A stretch of 52,081 bases of DNA from Thermoflexales bacterium (lineage in GTDB: Bacteria; Chloroflexota; Anaerolineae; B4-G1; DUEL01), in assembly GCA_014360895.1 (NCBI GenBank), contig JACIWQ010000007.1, positions 1-52,081 on the forward strand. Direction: 5' to 3'. Both the position numbers and the translations under genes were made by a program. Below the pieces are notes generated by a model that was given only the letters and a program-made list of their open reading frames with translations, ran no database searches and had not been told where the DNA came from. Positions 1 to 8,343 of the stretch are shown in pieces (position 1 is the stretch's first letter; the number at the start of each line of letters is the position of its first letter).

Positions 1-6
1 GCGGCT

Positions 7-35
7 TTGCCGCCCGCCGCAGAATCCCTTATACA
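7..35 (+). promoter_or_regulatory. Possible promoter of the tat genes
   Basis: TTGCCG at 7-12 and TATACA at 30-35 are 17 bases apart, followed by GAGGTG and the tatA ATG at 55. The boxes are only moderately close to consensus. The -35 box overlaps a GC-rich inverted stretch that resembles the hairpins at 17925 and 28478. Confidence 0.3.
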
Positions 36-54
36 GAGATAAATGAGGTGACGC

Positions 55-234
55 ATGGGCTGGATTCGTGGCTGGGAATGGATCATCATCCTGGTCATCG
101 TGCTCCTCATCTTCGGAGTGGGGCGGCTGGGGCAACTGGGCGCCGAGTTGGGGAAGGGCATCCGCAACTTCCGGGAGGCGCTCTCGGGCAAGCAGGAAGC
201 GTCGGAAGAGCCGAAAGAGGAACCGAAGGCCTGA
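55..234 (+). CDS. tatA: Twin-arginine translocase subunit TatA
   Basis: A 59-residue TatA-type protein. TatA oligomers form the variable pore by which folded proteins carrying twin-arginine signals cross the cytoplasmic membrane. A short N-terminus leads into one hydrophobic helix (about residues 8-21), then the hinge around [10 protein letters not shown], an amphipathic helix ([13 protein letters not shown]) and a charged tail of E, K and P. These are the standard TatA features. GAGGTG lies just ahead of the ATG. It is followed at short distance by a second TatA/B-like gene and tatC, which supports the call. It could equally be labelled TatA/E. Confidence 0.9.
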   Translation: MGWIRGWEWIIILVIVLLIFGVGRLGQLGAELGKGIRNFREALSGKQEASEEPKEEPKA

Positions 235-301
235 GGCCATCGGCCTTTCTTCTCCGGGCTCAGGGCGTCTCTCCCGCTCCCGGCCCTGGATAGGAAGGGG
301 C

Positions 302-646
302 ATGGATTTTCTGAATATCGGCTCGGGGGAGTTCGTCTTCTTAATCCTGCTGGCCATCCTGCTGGTGGGACCCAAACGGGCCGTGGAATGGGTTCAGCAG
401 TTCAGTCGCTTTGCTGCCCGCATCCGGCAGGAGTGGCTCGCCGTTCAGCGGGATGTCTTGAAGGAGGTCCAGGCGCTGAGCCAGGAGACCGCCAGTGCCC
501 TTCAGCCGGCGCTCCAGGAGGCGGCGCAGTCGGTCCAGACCTTTCAGGAGGCCCAGCGGGAAATCGCTTCTCTCCAGAAGCAGATCGTGACCGAAGGGCT
601 TCCCCTCCCGGATGTCCTGGAACCTACCGATGACTTTGCCGGATGA
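302..646 (+). CDS. tatB: TatB-like (TatA/B family) translocase subunit
   Basis: A 114-residue protein with an N-terminal membrane helix (about residues 9-22), the hinge LVGPKRAVEW that fits the TatA/B family (GPK then an amphipathic helix), and a long Q, E and A-rich helical tail. The tail is longer than in the TatA upstream and the gene abuts tatC, so TatB is the best label; TatB works with TatC as the signal-peptide receptor. ATG 302 has GGAAGGGG upstream. The stop overlaps the tatC start (ATGA), so the two are probably translationally coupled. TatA and TatB are hard to separate by sequence alone in this phylum. Confidence 0.8.
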   Translation: MDFLNIGSGEFVFLILLAILLVGPKRAVEWVQQFSRFAARIRQEWLAVQRDVLKEVQALSQETASALQPALQEAAQSVQTFQEAQREIASLQKQIVTEGLPLPDVLEPTDDFAG

Positions 647-1359
647 AAAAGCGGGGCGACGAGAGAAAATCGTTGCTGGAGCATGTGGAGGAACTCCGCC
701 GACGGCTGATCCGGGCGCTTCTGGCCCTGGCTGTCGGCTTTATCATTAGTGCCCTGTTCACCAACCATCTGCTGGAGTGGCTGGCCCGACCGGTAGGAGG
801 ACTGGAGAACCTGGAAGCGATTGAGGTTACCGAGAACCTCGGTGTCTTTATGCAGGTTGCCCTCCTGGGCGGGGTCCTTCTGGCTATGCCGGTGATCGTC
901 TATCAGGTCTGGCGATTTGTCACCCCCGGCCTCTATCCCCACGAAAAGCGGTACATCTACATCCTTGCTCCGGCCGCAACAATCCTCTTTGTTGCGGGCG
1001 CCGCCTTTGCGTACTTTGTGATGCTCCCCGCCGCGGTCCCCGCCCTTCTGGGTTTCGCTCCTATCCCCACCCGTCCCCGCCCGGCCAACTACATCTCCTT
1101 TGTGACCAACCTGATGTTCTGGGTCGGCGTCAGTTTTGAGATGCCGCTGTTCATCTTCTTCCTGGCGAAAGTGCGCCTGGTGGGCCCGCGCGACCTGTTG
1201 CGCAACTGGCGGGTCGCGGTTTTCCTGATCGCCCTCTTGGCGGCGCTGGTGACGCCGACGGGCGACCCCATCAATATGGCGCTGGTGATGGCTCCTCTGA
1301 CGGTCCTCTACGGCCTGAGCGTCCTGCTGGCGCGCGTGGCCTACCGGGAGTCCGGGTAG
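643..1359 (+). CDS. tatC: Twin-arginine translocase subunit TatC
   Basis: A 238-residue polytopic membrane protein, about the usual TatC length. It has the family N-terminus (SLLEHVEELRRRLIRALLAL), the YQVWRFVTPGLYPHEKRY segment between helices, and a conserved later part with VGVSFEMPLFIFFLAKV and TPTGDPINM. TatC binds the twin-arginine signal and nucleates the translocon. It is the last gene of a three-gene tat operon; its ATG overlaps the previous stop. A GC-rich hairpin follows at 1385-1409. Confidence 0.95.
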   Translation: MKKRGDERKSLLEHVEELRRRLIRALLALAVGFIISALFTNHLLEWLARPVGGLENLEAIEVTENLGVFMQVALLGGVLLAMPVIVYQVWRFVTPGLYPHEKRYIYILAPAATILFVAGAAFAYFVMLPAAVPALLGFAPIPTRPRPANYISFVTNLMFWVGVSFEMPLFIFFLAKVRLVGPRDLLRNWRVAVFLIALLAALVTPTGDPINMALVMAPLTVLYGLSVLLARVAYRESG

Positions 1360-1384
1360 AAGAAAACCGGCCCTGGTTTCCCCT

Positions 1385-1409
1385 GGGGACGGGCGGACGC
1401 CCGCCCCGC
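1385..1409 (+). terminator. Possible terminator after tatC
   Basis: GGGG-A-CGGGCG is followed by an almost complementary CGCCCGCCCC, giving a GC hairpin 25 bases after the tatC stop. The T-rich run behind it is weak (CTCTTT), so termination is a guess from position and stem strength. Confidence 0.35.
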
Positions 1410-1465
1410 GCTCTTTCCAACTCCTCCGGACGCGTTACATCCCCGTTACGGTTCGCGGTCTCCCA

Positions 1466-1494
1466 TTGATATTCCCTCGGGCAGAGGGTATACT
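1466..1494 (+). promoter_or_regulatory. Promoter of the glycoside hydrolase gene
   Basis: TTGATA at 1466-1471 and TATACT at 1489-1494 with a 17-base spacer, 60 bases ahead of the ATG at 1555. The boxes match the sigma-70 type seen at other promoters in this window. Confidence 0.55.
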
Positions 1495-1554
1495 GGAATC
1501 AGAACACGACCTGCCGCAGGCGGCCTGGATGTCCCTGCCATAAGGAGAAGAGGA

Positions 1555-3747
1555 ATGCGCGCCCGGTGGATGCTCACCCTGGCCCTTGTTCTGACAGTCG
1601 CGGCATTGCCGAAGGGAGTCGCCGGCGATACCGGGCCGGTCACCCCGCTCCCGCCGGTGACCGCCACCGACGGCTTCGCCGGAACCTGCTACTCTTTCTA
1701 CCCCGATCCCTACGGCCAGGTTCCCGGCCGCCCTTTCCTCCCCCTGATGCTGGCCGCCGGCTCCCGCTGGGACCGCTTTGATTTCTCCTGGCTCCAACTG
1801 GAGCCCAGGGAGGGACAATGGAACTTTGTAGCTCAGGACCAACTGGTGAGCGACCTGCGCGCTGCCGGGATGAACATCCTGGGCATCCTCCTCTGGACAC
1901 CGAACTGGGCAGCTACCGGGAACTGCACCCCCCTCCCTGAATCGCTCCGACTGGACCTGCGGCCTGACCGGTGGCCCGCATCGGCTTTTCGCCAGATGGC
2001 CACCCCGATGAACAACGACCGTCCCCTCTGCATCACCACCCCGCCCCGGGGCCTCTACGAAGAGTGGAACGACTGGACGACCGCCGACGGCGACCCCGTC
2101 AATACCTGGGGCCGTTTCGTCTACACCGTCGCCTATCGCTATCGGGATTCGGTCAAATATTGGGAAGTCTGGAATGAGCCGGACCTTCACTGGTTCTGGA
2201 GCGGGACTTCCACCGACTATGCCCAACTCCTCAAAGTGGCCTACCGGGCGGTGAAGGCCGCCTGCCCGGATTGCCGGGTCCTCTTCGGCGGCATCGCGTA
2301 CTATGAGAAACCCGATTTCTATCGCTGGGTACTGAACCGGTTAAAGAGCGACCCGGATGCGCCCACCTACAACTACTTCTTTGACGCGATGGCGATTCAC
2401 CTTTACCATCGCTCTTCCAGCATCTATGACGTCACTCAATCTATCCGCAACGGCATGCGGGAGTTCGTCCCCGACCGCCCCATCTGGCTCACGGAGACCG
2501 GCTCGCCGGTCTGGGACGATTCGTCCGTCATCAGCCCCACCGTCCCCTACACCTGGTCCGCCCGGATGGACGAGGCGGCGGCCTACGTCCTCCAGTCCTA
2601 CGCCAACGCGCGGGCGGCCGGGATTGAGCGCTACATCTTCTTCCGCGCCCACGACGACTACTGCGACAAGAACCGGGACGGCGATTGCGCCGATGAGGGG
2701 ATTGACTACGGCATGGGCGAACTCTTCGGCCTGGTCCGGGACGACCGGAGCCTGCGCCCGGCCTACGTCGCCTTTCAGGTTGCCACAACCTACCTGGTCT
2801 CGCCGACGATGGTCACCAGCGTCAACTACTCCGACGGAGTGCGGCGGGTGACCTTCTGGGGGACACCCCGGGGGAAAATCAGCGTCCTCTGGAACACCGT
2901 CCCCACGGCGACGCTCTTCTCTTACCCGGAGACCTTGCCTGCCGCCACACTGGTGGACCAGCGGGGCGTCACTCGCACCATCACGGCGACGAACAAAGCG
3001 TACTCCCTCTTCCTTCCCGGCGCGACAGCCAACAATGGCGGCGGGGTGGGGACCTCTGACTACATCATCGGCGGGGAGCCGTACCTGGTGATAGAGACGG
3101 ATACCATCCCGCCCACCGCGACCGTCCGCTCTGTGACGGTCTCCCTGCCCCCCACGGTCACCGTCTCCTGGGATGGGGCGGACGACGCGGCGGGCATCTG
3201 GCTCTACGACGTGCAGGTCCGGGAGGGAGCGGGAGCCTGGACGAACTGGCTGACGATGACCCCCACAACCAGCAGTGCTTACGTGGTCCCCCGGACGGGC
3301 ACCTGGTGTTTCCGGGCGCGGGCGTGGGACCGGGCGGGGAATCGGGGGGACTGGTCGCCGGAACTCTGCGCGGCGGTCACCCTGACGCGCACCGTCCACC
3401 TGACAGTGGATGGAGTCTTCGGGGATGAGGACGGGGACGGGGCACGAGGCCCGGATGAGCCGACCATCACGGCAACGATGCGTTTGCTGAGCCCGGCGGG
3501 GGTGGATGTTGTCTCCCCCACGATGGGGACGTCGTGGGAGTTCACCGCGACCCTGCCGGTGGGGATATACACCCTGGAGGCGACGCCGGAGAGCTGGCCC
3601 TCCCCGCCGCCGGGGTGGCTACCCCGCCGGATGCCGGTGGAGGTCTATTCGGGGGTGGAGCCTCAGGAGGTCTTCCTGACCATCGGCCTGCGGCCCCATC
3701 GGGCCAGCGTGTATTTGCCAATAGTTCGGAGGGGCGTTGGTGCATAA
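1555..3747 (+). CDS. Exported clan-A-like glycoside hydrolase with C-terminal beta domains
   Basis: A 730-residue secreted protein with an N-terminal signal peptide (MRARWMLTLALVLTVAALP). The catalytic part looks like a (beta/alpha)8 barrel of glycoside hydrolase clan A, nearest in feel to GH39/GH5-type enzymes: WEVWNEPDLHWF holds the presumed acid/base Glu208, and IWLTETGSP the presumed nucleophile Glu314. Fibronectin-III-like and calcium-loop-like modules follow (DEDGDGARGPDEP near residues 622-634). The substrate cannot be read from sequence. GAGAAGAGG precedes the ATG. The natural C-terminus was probably ...YLPIVRR at residue 726; a MITE inserted in the last codons adds GVGA before a new TAA. 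Confidence 0.75.
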   Translation: MRARWMLTLALVLTVAALPKGVAGDTGPVTPLPPVTATDGFAGTCYSFYPDPYGQVPGRPFLPLMLAAGSRWDRFDFSWLQLEPREGQWNFVAQDQLVSDLRAAGMNILGILLWTPNWAATGNCTPLPESLRLDLRPDRWPASAFRQMATPMNNDRPLCITTPPRGLYEEWNDWTTADGDPVNTWGRFVYTVAYRYRDSVKYWEVWNEPDLHWFWSGTSTDYAQLLKVAYRAVKAACPDCRVLFGGIAYYEKPDFYRWVLNRLKSDPDAPTYNYFFDAMAIHLYHRSSSIYDVTQSIRNGMREFVPDRPIWLTETGSPVWDDSSVISPTVPYTWSARMDEAAAYVLQSYANARAAGIERYIFFRAHDDYCDKNRDGDCADEGIDYGMGELFGLVRDDRSLRPAYVAFQVATTYLVSPTMVTSVNYSDGVRRVTFWGTPRGKISVLWNTVPTATLFSYPETLPAATLVDQRGVTRTITATNKAYSLFLPGATANNGGGVGTSDYIIGGEPYLVIETDTIPPTATVRSVTVSLPPTVTVSWDGADDAAGIWLYDVQVREGAGAWTNWLTMTPTTSSAYVVPRTGTWCFRARAWDRAGNRGDWSPELCAAVTLTRTVHLTVDGVFGDEDGDGARGPDEPTITATMRLLSPAGVDVVSPTMGTSWEFTATLPVGIYTLEATPESWPSPPPGWLPRRMPVEVYSGVEPQEVFLTIGLRPHRASVYLPIVRRGVGA

Positions 3748-3881
3748 ATACTTCCTCGCCCCACATCACCAGCATTTTGTGGGTATTTGCGGTGTTTTTG
3801 CCCCACTTTTGGGCAAAAAACGACCGTTTTTAGGGATGGCATCTTCGCAAACCCGATTTATGCACCAAAGCCGTTCGGAGG
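3724..3881. mobile_element. 140-bp IS903/IS5-like MITE with 9-bp target duplication
   Basis: Direct copies of GTTCGGAGG lie at 3724-3732 and 3873-3881. Between them, 3733-3749 (GGCGTTGGTGCATAAAT) is inverted at 3856-3872 with one mismatch in 17. The right end, read inward, is GGCTTTGGTGCATAAATC, which matches the IS903 terminal repeat as I remember it at 16 of 18 bases; IS903-group elements make 9-bp duplications. The interior of about 106 bases has no gene, so the element is non-autonomous. It sits in the last codons of the glycoside hydrolase gene. Confidence 0.85.
3795..3819. repeat. Inverted repeat inside the MITE
   Basis: TTTTTGCCC and GGGCAAAAA flank a 7-base loop, a 9-bp stem. The T run is on the 5' side and the A run on the 3' side, the reverse of an intrinsic terminator. 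It is probably a structural part of the element. Confidence 0.5.
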
Positions 3882-4011
3882 TAGATATCTTAGGGCATTC
3901 CGACAATTTGTTTAATGGTGCGGCGTGGCGTGCCGATTGGAAACCACTTCGCTTCGTGGCGGCTGCAAGCGTTTTGCGGAGATGTCAAAATAGATTCGCC
4001 TCAATATGAGG

Positions 4012-6132
4012 TTACTCTTTTATTGAAGCCCTTGCTTTTTGCTCTTGTATCACTTTTTCTAATAGTTTTATTTCTGGCGTATGGGGGCTTTGGTAGGAGA
4101 GGTAGAGCCGCTCGCGAGCGCGAGTCATACCCACGTACAGCCAACGGCTCCGCTTGATGGTTTTCTCCTCCCGTTCTTCTTCTGAATCTTCGCTCTTGGA
4201 AACCGGGGGCAATGCTTGCAACTGGCATATAAAGACGACCTTAAACTCTAATCCCCTGACTCTTTCAAGTGTTGTTACATTCAATCTGTCTTGCACAAAG
4301 CGTGCCACATCTTCGTCCGATGGGTCCGGGGTATGCATCTCAAAGCCTCTGCTAAGAAAGAAGTTGCAAGCTTTATCTACGCCCGCTTTGGTAGGCAATA
4401 AGATAGCTATATCGTGCGGGTTGTAATGCCGGAGCAGACCTTTTATTTCACGCTCAGCTTGTCGCAATTCCTCGTCGAGAGAGTTGAATTGCCGGAGAAC
4501 CGGCCAGGGACCGTGTCGCATTTTCTCCGGAATAATTTCTGGTTTCAATAGAATCTCTCCTTCTCGCTCAAGTTGTTTCAGTAACGCTTCATTCTGACAC
4601 GCAAATTCGTAGGCTGTGACAAATATCTCGTATGTGTTCCGATATGGCCGTTTCAGAATTTGTGAACGTCCTACGACGTTAAAGCCTATATCTCGCCATG
4701 TAAAACTCCCAAAAACTCGCTGAGCTGGATCAGCGGTCATAAAGAAGTTATTCCTTGAGATATGTTGGATTACTCTAAACCAGGCCGGTGCGAAGTCCTG
4801 AGCTTCATCTACAAGTACGGCGTCAAAAATCTCCCCCGGAAGTTCTCCACAGAGAATGGCTCTTTGTAGAAGTATCGCGTGATCGTGATAATCATAACAC
4901 TGCCTCATACCGTTCAAAATGGCCTGGTACCGTTGGAACAGTTTGAATACAGCCTTACGCTGATTTATCGTTAATCCTACCCTGCGCCCCGTACGTTCGG
5001 CGTTCAGGTAAGTCTCGCACTCAATTTGCAGCGTCTCCGGACTAAGAGGTAGCGTGTCTTTGATCCACTCTATCTCTTCAGCCAGGTAATCTGGTCGGAG
5101 ATTGGACAGTTCTGGCAAGTCCAGTTGTTCCAGTGCCTTTCTTACGATACCCTCCAGGGATCCCTTGTGTTCCTTCTCATCTACGAATATCGGGTTAGCC
5201 AACCTTTCCTGCAGCATGTATCGGGCAAAAGCATGCCAGTGCCATACTTGGACCTTGGGTTGTAAGGGACTCAGTCTTTTTCTCAAGTGATTAGCTAACA
5301 AATAGTTCCGGGTAAGTACAAGGATGTTCCACTCAGGATGTATCTGATGCAAATAGTATGCCCGAAGTCCCAGTACGAACGTTTTTCCACTCCCTGCGAC
5401 CCCACGGACGAGGCGCAACCGATATGTTTCCGCTGCGTGTTTTCCCTCTTCGGAAACTTCCTGTATCATCTCTTCATAAATTCCACGAAGCGCTGCCTCT
5501 TGTTGTTCGGGGTCAGCCACACTTAATTCCTCACCATCATCAATTATCACTGTTTCTTGGTGCAGGACCGCCTGTATCGCTTTCATCTGACGATCGTTTA
5601 ATCCCTGGAATCCAGGTCGCTGATATGCTATTTTTTTTAATTGCTCCAGTAGTTTGGCGGAATTCTCCAAATGGTTGCTTGCAATCACGCAAGGTCGGTC
5701 GTGGTAACGTACCAATGCGGAGTGCAGTTGGAGATGCCGCTCTGATAAGTGGGTAAAAACTACAGCGTATGACCAGGGCACCATCAAGTTGCCCTGCTGA
5801 TCCCGGAGTTCTTGCCTCTTTTTTAGCTCATCTGCTTTCCTTTGCGCCTTTTGCTCAATTTCCCGGACAGGGTTGGGTGCGGAGAACTTTGTGCCATCCC
5901 TCCTTTTGACTTCAATCTGATGAACATCGGATCTGGTAATTTCACTATAGTCTTTCACTTCCAGAAAGAACAACCCCAATTGTGGGTGAAGCAGCACAAA
6001 GTCCTGGGAACTATCTCCGGTTGGGAGCTCTGCCCATCCCAAAAATTCGTCAGGTAAATTCCGCAGTAAATTGTAAAAGCGGTTTTCGCCATGAGTTGGT
6101 TTTTCTCTTAGCGAGCCTATAATCCGTGCCAT
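4012..6132 (-). CDS. NERD-domain UvrD/Rep-type helicase
   Basis: A 706-residue protein joining an N-terminal NERD (nuclease-related) domain to a superfamily-1 helicase. The NERD part shows Asp44 and Glu58-Val-Lys60 (FFLEVKDY), fitting a PD-(D/E)xK core. The helicase has Walker A GVAGSGKT at 244-251, Walker B VLVDEAQD, and motif VI VGMTRARERLYL near the C-terminus. Such proteins process DNA; some NERD-helicases belong to phage-defence loci, but I see no partner gene here. Base composition and codon use are clearly more AT-rich than the flanks, which suggests transfer. AAGGAGG precedes the ATG. A MITE lies beyond its 3' end and an inverted repeat beyond its 5' end. Confidence 0.85.
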   Translation of the reverse strand: MARIIGSLREKPTHGENRFYNLLRNLPDEFLGWAELPTGDSSQDFVLLHPQLGLFFLEVKDYSEITRSDVHQIEVKRRDGTKFSAPNPVREIEQKAQRKADELKKRQELRDQQGNLMVPWSYAVVFTHLSERHLQLHSALVRYHDRPCVIASNHLENSAKLLEQLKKIAYQRPGFQGLNDRQMKAIQAVLHQETVIIDDGEELSVADPEQQEAALRGIYEEMIQEVSEEGKHAAETYRLRLVRGVAGSGKTFVLGLRAYYLHQIHPEWNILVLTRNYLLANHLRKRLSPLQPKVQVWHWHAFARYMLQERLANPIFVDEKEHKGSLEGIVRKALEQLDLPELSNLRPDYLAEEIEWIKDTLPLSPETLQIECETYLNAERTGRRVGLTINQRKAVFKLFQRYQAILNGMRQCYDYHDHAILLQRAILCGELPGEIFDAVLVDEAQDFAPAWFRVIQHISRNNFFMTADPAQRVFGSFTWRDIGFNVVGRSQILKRPYRNTYEIFVTAYEFACQNEALLKQLEREGEILLKPEIIPEKMRHGPWPVLRQFNSLDEELRQAEREIKGLLRHYNPHDIAILLPTKAGVDKACNFFLSRGFEMHTPDPSDEDVARFVQDRLNVTTLERVRGLEFKVVFICQLQALPPVSKSEDSEEEREEKTIKRSRWLYVGMTRARERLYLSYQSPHTPEIKLLEKVIQEQKARASIKE

Positions 6133-6163
6133 AGGTCTATGCCTCCTTGAGAAAGATTAATAG

Positions 6164-6264
6164 ACTTTATCGGAAATAGCGCCAGGTAGCGCAGCACATA
6201 TCTTCTCCAGTTAAGGAAAATCTGCGCTCGTCCGCGTTAATCCGCGTCCTATTTCCGATGAAGT
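6164..6264. repeat. Inverted repeat upstream of the helicase gene
   Basis: ACTTTATCGGAAATAG at 6164-6179 is inverted at 6249-6264 with one mismatch in 16. Between the arms lies a copy of the dispersed repeat containing CTCGTCCGCGTT and AATCCGCGTC (about 6218-6249), found also near 19560, 27850 and 35020. The segment occupies the 5' leader of the helicase gene. Confidence 0.55.
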
Positions 6265-6296
6265 TTAATGAGTGGGGTATCTATACAGGTTGGCTG

Positions 6297-8324
6297 TTAT
6301 CTTTCTGGGAGGGCCAATCTTCGGTCCCGCTCCCAAGGGGGGAGCCGTTCCTCCTTCTCCGCCAGCAACTGCCGCAACTCAAAAATGCGGTCCCGCAGCA
6401 TGGCCGCCTTCTCAAACTCCAGTTCCTCCGCCGCTTTCCGCATCTCCTTCTCCAATTCCCGGATGAGCCGCGCCAGGTCGTCTTTGGGCATCATCGTCAC
6501 CGGCACTTCCGGCTGACGGGCCGTCTGCGCCCGCACCCGGTCGGTCAGATCGCGGATTTCTTTGACGATGGTGGCCGGGGTGATGCCGTGCTCCTGGTTG
6601 TACTTCATCTGGATGGCCCGACGGCGCTCCGTCTCCTCTATGGCCCGCTTCATGGAGTCGGTGATCCGGTCGGCGTAGAGGACGGCGGTGCCGTGGACGT
6701 GGCGGGCCGCCCGCCCGATGGTCTGGATGAGCGCGGTATCCGAGCGCAGGAAGCCCTCTTTATCCGCGTCCAGAATCGCCACCAGGCTCACCTCCGGCAG
6801 GTCCAGCCCCTCCCGGAGCAGGTTGATGCCCACCACCACGTCGTAGACGCCCATCCGCAGGTCCCGCAGAATCTCCACCCGCTCTATAGTCTGCACCTCG
6901 CTGTGGAGGTAGTGGACCTTAATGCCCAGTTCCCGCAGGTAGTCCGAGAGGTCCTCCGCCATGCGTTTGGTGAGGGTGGTGACCAGGACCCGCTCCCCCC
7001 GCGCGACCCGCTCCCGGATGCGCGCGATGAGGTCGTCCACCTGCCCTTTGGCGGGCCGGACGATGATTTCGGGGTCCACGATGCCGGTGGGCCGGATGAC
7101 CTGCTGGACCACCTGCTGGCTCTTTTCCAGTTCGTAGGGGCCGGGGGTGGCGGAGGTGTAGATGACCTGGTTGACCCGCGCTTCAAACTCCTCAAAGGTC
7201 AGGGGACGGTTATCCAGCGCGGAGGGGAGCCGGAAGCCGTACTCCACCAGCGTCTCCTTCCGGCTCCGGTCGCCGTGGTACATCCCCCGAATCTGGGGGA
7301 TGGTCATGTGGGATTCGTCTATGATGAGCAGATAGTCGGCGGGGAAGTAGTCCATTAGCGTCCAGGGCGGGGATCCGGGCGGGCGCTGCTGCAGGTGGCG
7401 GGAGTAGTTCTCAATCCCCGCGCAGTAGCCCACTTCGCGAATCATCTCTATGTCGTAGCGGGTGCGCTGTTCCAGCCGCTGGGCCTCCAGGAGTTTCCCC
7501 TGGGCGCGCAGTTCCCGGAGCCGCTCCTCCAGTTCGGCCTCAATATCCGCCAGTGCCTTCTCCCGTTTCTCCTCGGGAGTGATGAAGTGTTTGGCGGGGA
7601 AGATGGCGAGTTCGTCCAGTTCCGCCAGTACTTCGCCGGTGAGGGGGCTGATCTCGGTGATGCGCTCCACCTCGTCCCCCCAGAAACTGATGCGGTAGGC
7701 GGTCTCGCCGTAAGCGGGCATGACCTCCAGCGTGTCCCCCCGCACGCGGAAGCGGCCCCGGCCCAGTTCCAGGTCATTGCGCTCGTAGTAGATGCTGACC
7801 AGATGTCGGAGGACGGTCTCCCGACGGTGGCGTTCGCCCCGGGCCAGTCGCAGCGTCACCCGGCCCCACTCCTCCGGGTCGCCGATGGCGTAGATGCAGG
7901 AGACGGAGGCGACGATGATGACGTCCCGGCGGGAGAAGAGGGCGGAGGTCGCGGCCAGCCGCAGCCGGTCTATCTCCTCGTTGATGTCCGCGTCCTTCTC
8001 AATGTACAGGTCGTACTGGGGGAGGTAGGCCTCGGGCTGGTAGTAGTCGTAGTAGGAGACGAAGTACTCCACCGCGTTGTGGGGGAAGAACTGGCGGAAC
8101 TCGGCATAGAGTTGGGCGGCGAGGGTCTTATTGTGGGAGATGACCAGGGTGGGCTTCTGGACGGCCTCTATGACTTTGGCCATGACGTAGGTTTTCCCTG
8201 TACCTGTTGCGCCCAGCAACGTCTGGTGCTTATAGCCGCGACGGAGCCCCTCCACCAGCGCGGCGATGGCTTCCGGCTGGTCTCCCGTGGGCTGGAATTC
8301 GGAGACTAACTGGAATCGGGGCAT
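6297..8324 (-). CDS. uvrB: Excinuclease ABC subunit B
   Basis: A 675-residue UvrB, the usual length. UvrB takes damaged DNA from UvrA, verifies the lesion and recruits UvrC in nucleotide excision repair. It begins [11 protein letters not shown], has Walker A GATGTGKT at 38-45, the beta-hairpin region [11 protein letters not shown], the DESH box ([16 protein letters not shown]), and late helicase motifs ([21 protein letters not shown]). A C-terminal UVR motif ([18 protein letters not shown]) contacts UvrC. uvrA and uvrC are not in this window. No strong Shine-Dalgarno is seen at the ATG, but the N-terminus fits the family. Confidence 0.97.
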   Translation of the reverse strand: MPRFQLVSEFQPTGDQPEAIAALVEGLRRGYKHQTLLGATGTGKTYVMAKVIEAVQKPTLVISHNKTLAAQLYAEFRQFFPHNAVEYFVSYYDYYQPEAYLPQYDLYIEKDADINEEIDRLRLAATSALFSRRDVIIVASVSCIYAIGDPEEWGRVTLRLARGERHRRETVLRHLVSIYYERNDLELGRGRFRVRGDTLEVMPAYGETAYRISFWGDEVERITEISPLTGEVLAELDELAIFPAKHFITPEEKREKALADIEAELEERLRELRAQGKLLEAQRLEQRTRYDIEMIREVGYCAGIENYSRHLQQRPPGSPPWTLMDYFPADYLLIIDESHMTIPQIRGMYHGDRSRKETLVEYGFRLPSALDNRPLTFEEFEARVNQVIYTSATPGPYELEKSQQVVQQVIRPTGIVDPEIIVRPAKGQVDDLIARIRERVARGERVLVTTLTKRMAEDLSDYLRELGIKVHYLHSEVQTIERVEILRDLRMGVYDVVVGINLLREGLDLPEVSLVAILDADKEGFLRSDTALIQTIGRAARHVHGTAVLYADRITDSMKRAIEETERRRAIQMKYNQEHGITPATIVKEIRDLTDRVRAQTARQPEVPVTMMPKDDLARLIRELEKEMRKAAEELEFEKAAMLRDRIFELRQLLAEKEERLPPWERDRRLALPER

Positions 8325-8343
8325 AGGACTGCGAAGCGCAGAA

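Noticed and set aside
3795-3819. Intrinsic terminator after the hydrolase gene
   Set aside because: The stem has its T run before and its A run after the GC core, the wrong order, and it lies inside the MITE.
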